DNA of 64,000 nt from the NCBI GenBank assembly GCA_031257835.1, contig JAIRNY010000012.1, forward strand, positions 89,343 through 153,342. The letters run 5' to 3'. Below, in pieces: positions 9,053 through 17,762 of this stretch. A program made the position numbers and the translations under genes. Below the pieces are notes generated by a model, which worked only from the letters and a program-made list of their open reading frames with translations, was not told where the DNA came from and made no database searches. Positions within the stretch are counted from its first letter, which is position 1; each line of letters begins with the position of its first letter. This DNA comes from Candidatus Endomicrobiellum cryptotermitis (lineage in GTDB: Bacteria; Elusimicrobiota; Endomicrobiia; Endomicrobiales; Endomicrobiaceae).

Positions 9053-9126
9053 GCGCCCATAGCTCAATTGGATAGAGCATTTGACTACGAATCAAAAGGC
9101 TAGAGGTTCAACTCCTCTTGGGCGCG
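9053..9126 (+). tRNA. tRNA-Arg (anticodon ACG)
   Basis: Acceptor GCGCCCA/TGGGCGC, D-arm TAGCTCAATTGGATAGAGC, anticodon loop CTACGAA on a TTTGA/TCAAA stem, T-arm GAGGTTCAACTCCTC. The A at position 34 needs deamination to inosine by TadA, encoded at 57.7 kb in this window. Six bases after tRNA-Glu. Confidence 0.93.
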
Positions 9127-9245
9127 CTCAAAAACCTATCCTGCCATACAGCTACATCTTTAATAATTCCTGCATGATTAATCAATTCAGCTAATACCTG
9201 ACTTATTTTAAACTTTAAGAAAGAGGCTAAACTCCAACTATAAAA
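9127..9245 (-). pseudogene. protein-like remnant of unknown gene
   Basis: On the minus strand an open stretch of about 40 codons reads like protein (SQVLAELINHAG, then IIKDVAVWQDRFL) and runs into the tRNA-Arg gene, where it is cut off. It has no start. I do not recognise the family. It could be chance, but residue composition looks coding. Confidence 0.3.
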
Positions 9246-9359
9246 TCAGAATTTTGAATTGGTTGTATTTATTCAATTTTACTATGAGTTGTATATATTT
9301 TTTTGTTATAATGCACTTTATGTAATTTTTAGTTTAAATTGTATGATTAGGAGATAAAA

Positions 9360-9590
9360 ATGACATTAAAAGAAAAAGTAGAGCAAGCATTAGACTCAGT
9401 AAGACCACACCTTCAAGCAGATGGTGGAGATGTTGAGTTGGTAGATGTATCAGAAGACGGTGTAGCAAAAGTAAGATTGACAGGAGTTTGTGGCTGTTGT
9501 CCAATGTCTCAGATGACTTTACAACATGGTGTTACAAATGCAGTCAAGCAAGCTGTTCCTGAAATAAAAGAAGTTCAGTCTGTAAATTAA
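9360..9590 (+). CDS. NifU C-terminal-like (Nfu) iron-sulfur scaffold protein
   Basis: A 76-residue protein matching the Nfu domain alone: RPHLQADGGDVELVDV, then the CxxC cluster ligands in GVCGCCPMSQMTL. Such proteins carry and deliver [4Fe-4S] clusters to target enzymes in the cytoplasm. AGGAG lies six bases upstream of the ATG. It sits 20 bases before thrB and is probably cotranscribed with it. Confidence 0.88.
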   Translation: MTLKEKVEQALDSVRPHLQADGGDVELVDVSEDGVAKVRLTGVCGCCPMSQMTLQHGVTNAVKQAVPEIKEVQSVN

Positions 9591-9610
9591 TTCGTAAGTG
9601 GGTAAGTGAA

Positions 9611-10528
9611 ATGAAAGTAAAAGTACGAATACCGTCATCAACTGCAAATTTGGGACCAGGTTTTGACATTTTTGGAGCGGCTCTTTGCCTCTACAATACA
9701 TTTGAGGCAAAGTATGTGCCTAATGTTAAAAAGACAACTTTTATTATTAAAGGAGAAGGAAAAAAGACTCTTGATATAGGTAAAAAAAATCTTCTTTGGC
9801 AATCTATGCAAGAAACGTTTATTGTTCTTAAAGAAACAAAGTATAATTTAAATAATTTAAATATAACCATAAATAACAATATTCCTTTAAGTGGAGGGCT
9901 TGGTTATAGTTCTACAGCTATAGTTGGTGGCATTATGCTTGCCAACGCTTTATGTAAAAACAAGTTAGATAAGTCGCAAATAGCAAACCTTGCAATTAAA
10001 ATTGAAGGTCATCCGGATAATGTTATTCCTGCAATTTTTGGCGGACTTTGCATATGTAGTAAAGATAAAAATGAAAATCATGGAACAGTTATACATCTCC
10101 CCATCCCAAAATTAAAAGTGGTTTTATGTGTTCCTTCTTTTGAGCTTAGGACAAAACGTTCTCGACACATTTTGCCTAAGATAATAGACATAAATGATGT
10201 TGTTTTTAATATGTCTAAGGTAGCGCTTCTTACAGCTGCTTTTTGTTGTGCAGATTACCCTCTTTTAAGACAGGCTATGCAAGATAAGCTTCATCAACCT
10301 TACAGAGGAAAGATGATACCAGCTATGAACGAAGTTTTTCAAGCGGCTCTTAATGCTAAAGCTTTTGGAGCGTTTCTGTCTGGGTCAGGCCCTACTTTAG
10401 CTGCTTTATGTGATAAAAAGGACGCCAACAACGTACAAAAGGCCATGAAAAATGTTTGGGAAGCAGAAAGCATTTCTGTAAAAACTTATATATTAGATTT
10501 TGATGTTAAAGGTGCTACAATAATTTAA
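9611..10528 (+). CDS. thrB: homoserine kinase
   Basis: Phosphorylates homoserine for threonine synthesis. A GHMP kinase: PSSTANLGPGFDIFG at the N-terminus, the ATP-binding GGLGYSSTAIVGG near residue 97, and a C-terminal FLSGSGPTLAAL glycine loop. The 305-residue length is normal. It is followed by lysC, giving two aspartate-family steps together; homoserine dehydrogenase is at 49.5 kb. Threonine synthase is not in the window. Confidence 0.93.
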   Translation: MKVKVRIPSSTANLGPGFDIFGAALCLYNTFEAKYVPNVKKTTFIIKGEGKKTLDIGKKNLLWQSMQETFIVLKETKYNLNNLNITINNNIPLSGGLGYSSTAIVGGIMLANALCKNKLDKSQIANLAIKIEGHPDNVIPAIFGGLCICSKDKNENHGTVIHLPIPKLKVVLCVPSFELRTKRSRHILPKIIDINDVVFNMSKVALLTAAFCCADYPLLRQAMQDKLHQPYRGKMIPAMNEVFQAALNAKAFGAFLSGSGPTLAALCDKKDANNVQKAMKNVWEAESISVKTYILDFDVKGATII

Positions 10529-10603
10529 ATATTCAGATGTCACTACTTTTAAATAGTTAAAATTGTTTTTAAGTTATCATAAAGTTATTGAAGGAGAGAA
10601 AAT

Positions 10604-11857
10604 ATGGCGCTTGTTGTAATGAAATTTGGCGGTTCTTCTGTAGCAGACGCAGATAAAATAAAATTGGTCGCTGATAGAGTAGTTGAAAAAAAGAAAGCAG
10701 GCAATAAAGTTGTAGTTGTTGTTTCTGCTCCTGGTGGCACAACTGACGATTTACTAGCTATGTCACAAAACATCACATCTAATCCTCCAGACAGAGAACT
10801 AGATATACTGCTTGCAACCGGCGAAATGATCTCTATATCTCTTTTATCTATGGCAATAAACTTTATGGGACAAAAAGCAATCTCTTTAACTGGCCCTCAG
10901 GCAGGCATTATAGCAGATACTAGTTATACTAAGGCAAGAATTAAAAAAGTAAACCCAAAAAAGATAAAAGCTATGCTTGCAAAAGATACTATTGTTGTAG
11001 TTGCAGGGTTTCAAGCTTTAAACGCTAAGGGTGATGTTACAACATTAGGTAGAGGCGGTTCAGATTTAACTGCAGTTGCATTAGCTGCGCAATTACATGC
11101 AGATTTTTGTGAAATATATTCTGATGTTGAAGGTGTGTTTACGACCGATCCAAGAGTAGTAAAAGATGCAAGAAAGATTGAGTATATATCTTATGATGAA
11201 ATGCTTGAGCTTGCAGCGGCTGGTGCTCAAGTTTTGCAGTCCAGAAGTGTTGAGGTTGCCAAAAAGTTTGGTGTAGAAATTCATTCAAGAAGTACTTTTA
11301 GTCAAAATCCAGGGACGATAATAACAAGTAAGGAAAATATCAGGAGGAAAAAGATGGAAGCATTGTTAGTGTCAGGTATAGCTTTTGATAAAAATCAAGT
11401 AAAGTTTACAATAATAGACCTCCCAGACCTTCCTGGGATAGCAGCTAAGATTTTTAGTAAACTTGCAAAAGCTGGTGTAAATGTAGATATGATAATTCAA
11501 TCTGCGGCGATAAACAAAAAAAATGACATTTCTTTTACAGTAAGCAAACAAGATCTTAAGAAAACACAAATTGAATTAGATAAGCTTGCTCAAGAACTTA
11601 AAGCCTCACAAGTGATTTATGATGAACATGTTTCAAAAATTTCTGTTGTTGGTATAGGTATGAAAAGCAATGTAGGAGTGGCGGGCAAAATGTTTGAAAT
11701 ACTTCATAAAAAAGGCATCAACATAGAAATGATTTCTACAAGCGAAATAAAAATATCTTGTATTATAGATGAAAGAGATTTAACAACAGCAGTAGAAGAA
11801 CTTCATAAGGGGTTTGGTCTTTCTAAAAAAAATAGGAGTTTTTATGATAAAGCCTAA
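10604..11857 (+). CDS. lysC: aspartokinase with two ACT domains
   Basis: Catalyses ATP-dependent phosphorylation of aspartate, the entry to lysine, threonine and methionine. The kinase domain shows KFGGSSVADADKI and the GRGGSDLTAVALAA substrate loop; residues 250-417 form tandem ACT domains (DLPDLPGIAAKIF, VGVAGKMFEILHKKGINIEMISTSEIKIS) that give feedback control by lysine and/or threonine. Length 417 is typical of monofunctional aspartokinase. GGAG precedes the ATG at 10604. The pilin-like gene starts inside its last 14 bases. Confidence 0.95.
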   Translation: MALVVMKFGGSSVADADKIKLVADRVVEKKKAGNKVVVVVSAPGGTTDDLLAMSQNITSNPPDRELDILLATGEMISISLLSMAINFMGQKAISLTGPQAGIIADTSYTKARIKKVNPKKIKAMLAKDTIVVVAGFQALNAKGDVTTLGRGGSDLTAVALAAQLHADFCEIYSDVEGVFTTDPRVVKDARKIEYISYDEMLELAAAGAQVLQSRSVEVAKKFGVEIHSRSTFSQNPGTIITSKENIRRKKMEALLVSGIAFDKNQVKFTIIDLPDLPGIAAKIFSKLAKAGVNVDMIIQSAAINKKNDISFTVSKQDLKKTQIELDKLAQELKASQVIYDEHVSKISVVGIGMKSNVGVAGKMFEILHKKGINIEMISTSEIKISCIIDERDLTTAVEELHKGFGLSKKNRSFYDKA

Positions 11858-12032
11858 CGGTTTTACGCTTATAGAACTTATAATAGTGCTGGTTATAATA
11901 GGGGTTTTAAGTATTATAGCTATACCTGTATATAGAAGTTATGTAGACAAAGATCAAATTGCTCAACAAAGTAAAGACACAGAAAATGTTCAAAAACAAG
12001 AAACTTACTTAGAAGATGTTACTGGTAACTAA
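11844..12032 (+). CDS. short type IV pilin-like (prepilin) protein
   Basis: A 62-residue protein starting at the ATG at 11844, after AGGAG. MIKPNGFTLIELIIVLVII is a canonical prepilin leader with cleavage between G and F, glutamate at mature position 5, and the hydrophobic N-terminal helix. Only about 30 residues follow the helix, against 100 or more in a normal pilin, so it lacks the globular beta domain. An AT-rich hairpin (ATTCAAAA/TTTTGAAT) follows the stop. It could be a truncated pilin or a dedicated minimal pseudopilin. Confidence 0.75.
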   Translation: MIKPNGFTLIELIIVLVIIGVLSIIAIPVYRSYVDKDQIAQQSKDTENVQKQETYLEDVTGN

Positions 12033-12118
12033 TTCAAAAGAGTTTTTTGAATAGCTTGATGGGGATAATCTTTAATTTTGTAAAATTTTGACAGATATCA
12101 AATAAAATGATAAAATTC

Positions 12119-12146
12119 TTTCTAATTTTTAATTAAAAATTAGAAA
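12119..12146. repeat. 28-bp perfect palindrome upstream of metN
   Basis: TTTCTAATTTTTAATT and onward reads identically on both strands over 28 bases with no loop. It lies about 38 bases before metN. It could be a bidirectional terminator or an operator for the methionine transport genes; the sequence alone does not decide. Confidence 0.6.
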
Positions 12147-12183
12147 AAATAATTAGTAATTTTGTCTTTTTTTCGGGGTTATA

Positions 12184-12972
12184 ATGGTAGTACCATTTAT
12201 AGAAATAAAAAATGTTTCAAAAATATTTACAAGTCATAAACGAGATTTTAAAGTTTTAAAAGGTGTTAATCTTGAGATTGAAAGAGGCGATATCTTTGGC
12301 ATAGTTGGTTTTAGCGGGGCAGGTAAGTCTACACTTATACGCTGTATTAATGGACTAGAAACAATTTCTTCTGGGTCAATCCGTGTTGGTAAATATCAAG
12401 TAAATAAACTTTCTAAAAAAGATGCAAACGCTTATAGACAAAAAATTGGCATGGTGTTTCAACATTTTAATCTTTTTGATTCTAGAACAGTTTATGGAAA
12501 TGTTGCATTCCCTTTAGAGATTGCAAAAGAAGATAAAGAAGAAATACATAAAAGAGTTTTAAAAATTTTGGATTTGGTAGGTATAATAGATAAAAAAGAT
12601 TTTTATCCTGGTCAACTTTCCGGTGGGCAAAAACAGCGTGTAGGTATAGCAAGGGCTTTGGCAAATCATCCAAATGTTTTGCTTAGTGATGAGGCTACGT
12701 CTGCACTAGATCCTGTAACATCTATGTCGGTATTAGATTTATTAAAAGATATAAATAAAAAGTTAGAGCTTACCATTATTTTAATTACACATTCTTTAGA
12801 TGTGGTAAAATATACTTGTAAGAATATGGCAGTTTTAGAAAAAGGAATAGCTGCAGAAACAGGAAACGTTAAAAAAATATTTGAAAGTCCGCAAAGCTAT
12901 ACAGCTAAAGTGTTTATAAAACACAATGCGTGTTTATCTAATGCTTATTTTAGTGGTGAAGGTATATGGTAG
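12184..12972 (+). CDS. metN: methionine ABC transporter ATPase, without NIL domain
   Basis: Energises methionine import. Walker A is GFSGAGKST, the ABC signature LSGGQKQRVGIARAL, Walker B VLLSDEATSALD, and the H-loop ITHS. Placement directly before MetI and MetQ genes supports methionine (or methionine-like) specificity. The protein ends at residue 262; typical MetN has about 340 residues with a C-terminal NIL domain that senses internal methionine and shuts transport. That regulatory domain is missing. The stop overlaps metI by seven bases. Confidence 0.85.
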   Translation: MVVPFIEIKNVSKIFTSHKRDFKVLKGVNLEIERGDIFGIVGFSGAGKSTLIRCINGLETISSGSIRVGKYQVNKLSKKDANAYRQKIGMVFQHFNLFDSRTVYGNVAFPLEIAKEDKEEIHKRVLKILDLVGIIDKKDFYPGQLSGGQKQRVGIARALANHPNVLLSDEATSALDPVTSMSVLDLLKDINKKLELTIILITHSLDVVKYTCKNMAVLEKGIAAETGNVKKIFESPQSYTAKVFIKHNACLSNAYFSGEGIW

Positions 12973-13655
12973 ATTTTTTTATAAAATTATTTAATCAAGA
13001 AAGTTTAGACATTATATTGCCTGCTACTTGGCAGACACTGTACATGGTTTTAATTGCTACGCCAATTACAGTATTTTTAGGGCTAATTTTTGGTATCTCT
13101 CTTTACATTACAGACAAAAATGGGTTTCATCCATCGCCTATTTTTAATAGAACTTTTGGAGCAGTAATAAATGCGGTTATGGCTTTACCATCAATGATTG
13201 TAATAGTTTTGGCACTACCATTATCAAAGTTTGTGTTAGGTGTATCCTATGGTCCAAAAGCTTGTATAATAGCTTTAACTATAGTTTGTACACCTATATT
13301 TTCCAGGCTGGTTGAAAATAGCATTTTGGAAGTGTCTAAGGGAAAAATTGAAGCAGCAAAATCTATGGGAGCATCAATCTTTGATATAATTTTTAAAGTT
13401 ATGCTTCCAGAAGCATTTCCTACTCTTATAAGAAATTTTGTAGTTTTGACTACAACATTAATTTCAGTAACTGCAATAGCTGGCACTTTTGGAGCGGGTG
13501 GGCTTGGAGAAGTTGCTGTACGTTTTGGATATCACAGATTTCGTACAGATATTCTTCTAGCTGCAGTTTTAGTTTTATTAGTTTTAGTAGAGGTTCTTCA
13601 GCTTTTAGGGGACAAACTTTCCAAACGAATATTGAAAAAAAGACATCTCATCTAA
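12966..13655 (+). CDS. metI: methionine ABC transporter permease
   Basis: Inner-membrane channel of the methionine importer, 229 residues with five or six membrane segments. The ATPase-coupling EAA loop is visible as EVSKGKIEAAKSMGAS, and the segment GTFGAGGLGEVAVRFGYHRF is characteristic of MetI. It overlaps metN by seven bases, indicating translational coupling, and lies 84 bases before metQ. Confidence 0.93.
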   Translation: MVDFFIKLFNQESLDIILPATWQTLYMVLIATPITVFLGLIFGISLYITDKNGFHPSPIFNRTFGAVINAVMALPSMIVIVLALPLSKFVLGVSYGPKACIIALTIVCTPIFSRLVENSILEVSKGKIEAAKSMGASIFDIIFKVMLPEAFPTLIRNFVVLTTTLISVTAIAGTFGAGGLGEVAVRFGYHRFRTDILLAAVLVLLVLVEVLQLLGDKLSKRILKKRHLI

Positions 13656-13739
13656 ATTCTACTTTTAACATCCTTTACTTAATCTAAAGAAAATTATAAT
13701 AAATGTAAGTAATATTTACATATTAAAGGGGACTTTAAA

Positions 13740-14540
13740 GTGAAAAAGTTGATAGTAGCTATTATATTGTTTTTAGTAACATTTCCGTCAATTAGCTGTG
13801 CTTTAAATGAAAACAGAACTGTTTTAAAAATTTCAGCAGATGCAGTCCCTCATACTGAACTATTAGAGTTAATAAAACCAGACCTTGCAAAACAAGGTAT
13901 AGACTTAAAAATTTATACAATGACTGACATAACTTTGGCCAATACGCAGGTTTCAGATGGAGAACTTGATGCAAATTTCCTTCAACATAACGAATATTTA
14001 AGAGCTCAGATTAAAGATAGACATTTAGATTTAGTAAATGTTAGCAATATTCATGTTGAACCTATGGGGATATATTCTGACAAGTATAAATCAGTTAAAG
14101 ATTTGCCAAACAATGCAAAAATAGGAATTATAAACGATAGTACTAATGAATACCGTGCATTAGTCTTACTTGAAAAAGCAGGTTTTATAAAATTAAAAAG
14201 TACAACAAAGCCTTACACAGCTAGTACACAAGATATAGAAAGATATATTAAACCAGTAAAAGTTGTTGAATTAGATCCTCCTCTTGTTGCGCGAATAAAA
14301 GATCAGTTTGATGCGTATATAACTTGGTCAAGCAAGATTTTAGAAGCGGGTATAGATTTGCATAAGGTAAGAATTTTTAGTGAAGGAGGAGACTCTCCTT
14401 ATGCAAATATTGTAGCTGTAAATTCTAAAAAAGTTAATGATCCTGCAATTAAAGCTTTAGTTAAAGCTTTAAAATCAGAAAAAGTTCAAAAATTTATTTC
14501 ACAAAAATATAAGGGTGCAATTATTGCTTCTTCTAATTAA
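13740..14540 (+). CDS. metQ: methionine-binding lipoprotein (NlpA/MetQ family)
   Basis: Periplasmic substrate-binding component of the methionine importer, 266 residues. The N-terminus KKLIVAIILFLVTFPSISC is a signal peptide with a loose lipobox ending in cysteine. NlpA-family features include the early DAVPHTELLE, DANFLQHNEYL, and PMGIYSDKYKSVKDLPNNAKIGI. It starts with GTG after AAGGGGAC. Third gene of metNIQ. Confidence 0.9.
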   Translation: MKKLIVAIILFLVTFPSISCALNENRTVLKISADAVPHTELLELIKPDLAKQGIDLKIYTMTDITLANTQVSDGELDANFLQHNEYLRAQIKDRHLDLVNVSNIHVEPMGIYSDKYKSVKDLPNNAKIGIINDSTNEYRALVLLEKAGFIKLKSTTKPYTASTQDIERYIKPVKVVELDPPLVARIKDQFDAYITWSSKILEAGIDLHKVRIFSEGGDSPYANIVAVNSKKVNDPAIKALVKALKSEKVQKFISQKYKGAIIASSN

Positions 14541-14602
14541 ATTTTAAAATTTGAATTTTAAAAGCCATTTTAAGGATTTTGTAATAAATCTAAAAATAAA
14601 CA

Positions 14603-14640
14603 CTAACGCAACAGGCGTTACAGTAACCGCCATCGCGTTA
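14603..14640 (+). repeat. direct repeat, copy A, flanking the ATPase pseudogene
   Basis: TAACGCAACAGGCGTTACAG and the following bases form a unit with a small internal hairpin (GGCGTTA/TAACCGCC, one bulge). A clearly related copy in the same orientation lies at 16063-16100. The two bracket the broken ATPase gene. Confidence 0.6.
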
Positions 14641-14822
14641 ACACCTGACTTGACCATCTGGGTTATCCCAATCTTATATTTTTATGTTTTAATCCCTCGT
14701 TTTAAAGTCAAGAGTGTTAATTTTACATTACATATCTTCCATAGAAAAGCCCTGAAAACTTATTTTGTAGCCTGTTAATTTTTGAACTAATCTACTTGCT
14801 TTGCTTTTTAATAATGTGATGT

Positions 14823-16036
14823 CTATATTTTTTTCTGCCGTTGTATCTCGGCAAAGAGCACACGTTTTTCATATTCATTTATAGCGACAATATCAATTTT
14901 GTTTTTGTTTCCAATTTTCCAATAAGAACCAATTGCAGAAAAGTTACATTCATTTGCGATTTTTTTTGTAAAGTAACGTTCTAAAATTGTGCCACTATAC
15001 GTTGAGTAATCTCTTTTAATTATATCTTTTACATATTTAAAGTTGCGCATTTCAATAGCGCTACGATATTTATATATAAATCTAAACCAAAAATTTAAAA
15101 AGTTATCTGTAATATAGTATCTTACATTTCTACTTAATGGTTTTGCAAAAATTGGCCTTACTTTTGAAATTAAAGAAAAATCATTTTCTAATCTCTCTAA
15201 GAAACTCCTACTTGCATTCCCATAGCAGATTCTATTTCACTTATAGACGTTTTAGAAGATGCTATTAAAGTAAGAATTAAAAAATAGTTTCCATAATCTT
15301 TCCCGAATTCATCAATTAGAATATTTTTGCCTTCATCTAAAAATAACGAATTTTCTGAAAATATTTCATTGATCATTGCCTCAAATGACAGTGCTTTGGC
15401 TTGTATAAAAAGTTCAACATACTTAGCAACTCCGCCAGAAAGAGCATACATTGCAAGTAAATCTTCGCTGGTATGTTTGGGATAATAATCGTTGAGAATA
15501 TTTTTAAGTGTATCAATAGAAAATGGAAGTAACTGTATTCTGGACGTGGCTCTTCCAAAAAGAGGTTCTTTTGAATTTTCAAAAATTTTATGCATCAAAG
15601 AATAAATAGAACTACACAAAATCAAATTAATGTGACTAGACTGTTTATTTATGTCCCATATATGTTGCATATCGCTATAAATAGAGAAATTAATATTAAT
15701 GAATTCTTGAAACTCATCAATAATCAAAGTAAAAGATTGATGTTTTGATAAGTCCATAATATAGACAAATAAATCTTTAAATGTTGTAACAGACCCAAAA
15801 ACAGTTACAGACAACTTCTCTTTTATTTCATTAAGATATTCTTGACAAAGCAGAGATTCATTTTTTAGCTACAAAAAAATAAAGAGTCGTAGTTTTTTTG
15901 TAAGCTTTTGTAAGTAAAGTTGTTTTACCTATGCGTCGCCGACCAAGCATAAAAGGCATTTGAGCGTTTTTAGAAGAATTTTGTCTAATTTTGGATAATA
16001 ACTCAAGTTCATTTTCCCTATCATAAAATTTAAACA
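14823..16036 (-). pseudogene. archaeal-type ATPase (ATPase_2/DUF234 family), broken by frameshifts
   Basis: Three consecutive fragments reconstruct one protein of about 400 residues. The N-terminal part starts FKFYDRENELELLSK and has Walker A GRRRIGKTTL; after a shift comes TLIIDEFQEF (Walker B) and RIQLLPFS; after a second shift comes the DUF234-like C-terminal part with LSRNVRYYITDNFLNFWFRF and IGSYWKIGNKNKIDIVAI. Such ATPases are common accessory, often mobile, genes. At least two frameshifts inactivate it. Direct repeats lie on either side. Confidence 0.8.
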
Positions 16037-16062
16037 TTAATGTCATCCTCCACCATGTTAAC

Positions 16063-16100
16063 ATTAACGCAACAGACATTACAGTAACCGCATTGCATTA
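16063..16100 (+). repeat. direct repeat, copy B, flanking the ATPase pseudogene
   Basis: TTAACGCAACAGACATTACA and following bases match copy A at 14603 over about 37 positions with a few differences and one small gap. The copy is 27 bases outside the ATPase start codon. Confidence 0.6.
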
Positions 16101-16188
16101 GTATATCAAATATTTTGGACTAACGAAATAATGATTGTAAAATAAATCTGAGATTTTATTGATGAGTTAGAAATGCACCAGGCTTAAG

Positions 16189-17445
16189 TTAAATTTTAGT
16201 TCTTTTAATATTTGCGCCAAGTGTTTTTAATTTTGTTTCAAGTGCGTCATATCCTCTATCTAAATGATAAACTCTTGAAATAACAGTTTTACCTTCAGCA
16301 GCAAGTCCGGCTAAAATCAAAGCTGCCCCTGCTCTTAAGTCTGAAACCATTACAGGTGCTCCAGATAATTTTTTCACGCCCCTTACTAGCACTTCATTCC
16401 CATTTGCTGTAATATTTGCGCCAAATCTTTGTAGTTCAGACACATGCATAAATCTATTTTCAAAAATTGTTTCAGTTATCTTAGAGGTTCCCTTAGCAAG
16501 GCACATTAGTGCCATCCATTGAGCTTGCACATCTGTAGGAAAACCAGGATAAACGCCAGTTACAATATTTTTAGATTTTAAATACTTTGTCCACTTTACA
16601 AAAATTGTATTTTGTGTTTCTTTTATAGTAATGCCACAACTTTTTAAACTTTTGCTTATAGTATAAAGATGCTTTGGCTCTACATTTTTAATGGTAACAT
16701 GCCCTTTTGTTATTGCAGTTGCAATCATATAAGTTGCAGCTTCTATTCTATCTGGAATTACAGAGTGCACAAACCCTTTTAGTTTTTTTGTTCCATTTAT
16801 AATAATTTTGTTAGTACCTGCTCCTGCAATGTTTGCGCCCATTTTAACTAGGACGTTTGCTAAGTCTTCTATTTCTGGTTCTCTAGCTGCATTAATAATG
16901 GTGACTTTCCCTTCTGCTAAAACTGCACTAAGCAGTACGTTTTCTGTAGCCCCAACGCTAGGGAACTTAAAATGTATAACGTTCCCTTTTAGCCCATTTT
17001 TAGCGAAAGTTTTTACATATCCTTCGTTTATAGAAATTTCTGCCCCTAACTGTTTAAACGCATATAGATGTATGTCGATTGGCCTAGAACCTATTGTGCA
17101 CCCTCCAGGCAAAGATACGTAGGCTTTTTTAAGTCTTGCTAGTAATGGTCCCATTATTAAAATACTAGCCCTCATTTTTCTCACTAGATCATACGGAGCA
17201 ATGTGTTTGTACTTTTGTTTAGATATAACTTTTACAGTATGGCCTTTTTTTATTGCTTTTTTCCCTATAAAATTTAGAAGTCCTATAGTGGTGTCAACAT
17301 CTGCAAGAGATGGTACATTTTTTATTATAACAGGCTCATCTGTAAGCAAGGAAGCAAACAAGATAGGCAAAGCAGAATTCTTTGATCCAGATATTTTTAT
17401 TTCTCCCTTTAACTGTTTCCCGCCGTGTATTAAGATTTTATCCAT
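16189..17445 (-). CDS. murA: UDP-N-acetylglucosamine 1-carboxyvinyltransferase
   Basis: First committed step of peptidoglycan synthesis, transferring enolpyruvate from PEP to UDP-GlcNAc in the cytoplasm. Length 418 is normal. It begins KILIHGGKQLKGEIKISGSKNSALPIL, and the catalytic cysteine (fosfomycin target) is present in PGGCTIGSRPID. The C-terminal RAGAALILAGLAAEGKT is intact. Its survival among many pseudogenes indicates the organism still makes peptidoglycan. Confidence 0.95.
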   Translation of the reverse strand: MDKILIHGGKQLKGEIKISGSKNSALPILFASLLTDEPVIIKNVPSLADVDTTIGLLNFIGKKAIKKGHTVKVISKQKYKHIAPYDLVRKMRASILIMGPLLARLKKAYVSLPGGCTIGSRPIDIHLYAFKQLGAEISINEGYVKTFAKNGLKGNVIHFKFPSVGATENVLLSAVLAEGKVTIINAAREPEIEDLANVLVKMGANIAGAGTNKIIINGTKKLKGFVHSVIPDRIEAATYMIATAITKGHVTIKNVEPKHLYTISKSLKSCGITIKETQNTIFVKWTKYLKSKNIVTGVYPGFPTDVQAQWMALMCLAKGTSKITETIFENRFMHVSELQRFGANITANGNEVLVRGVKKLSGAPVMVSDLRAGAALILAGLAAEGKTVISRVYHLDRGYDALETKLKTLGANIKRTKI

Positions 17446-17493
17446 TATAAAAGGTCTACGAAATAATAATAAAACATACTTAGAACTTCATCT

Positions 17494-17562
17494 TTAAGTT
17501 TGGCTACAAGAAGTAAATCCAAATATGACAACACTCAACATAAATGAAATACAATTTTTCAT
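17494..17562 (-). CDS. tiny lipoprotein-like ORF (22 residues), doubtful
   Basis: An ATG-started frame encodes a hydrophobic stretch ending FTSCSQT then stop: a signal peptide with lipobox-like FTSC and almost nothing after it. It resembles an entericidin-like peptide or the leftover leader of a lost lipoprotein. The ribosome site is weak. It is the only thing resembling a gene in the 317 bases between murA and the tolC pseudogene; otherwise I see only AT-rich sequence there. Confidence 0.25.
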   Translation of the reverse strand: MKNCISFMLSVVIFGFTSCSQT

Positions 17563-17762
17563 GGTTTTTCTCTTAAGCTATGTATAATCTAATTTTAAAA
17601 AGGTCTTTATTACAATGTCTTTAAAAAATAGCAAACTGGATACATCTTTAAAGCCAAATCACGTCTTCAGTCAAATCAGATTCTATATATAATAATAGCA
17701 AATTTTTTTAAGAAATTGTTGAATTAATGTAAATATTTTTAGAGGGGCTTGATAATAGTCTT

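Noticed and set aside
14551-14778. 75-residue ORF across direct repeat A
   Set aside because: No ribosome site and no recognisable protein pattern; the frame is built from the repeat and AT-rich DNA.
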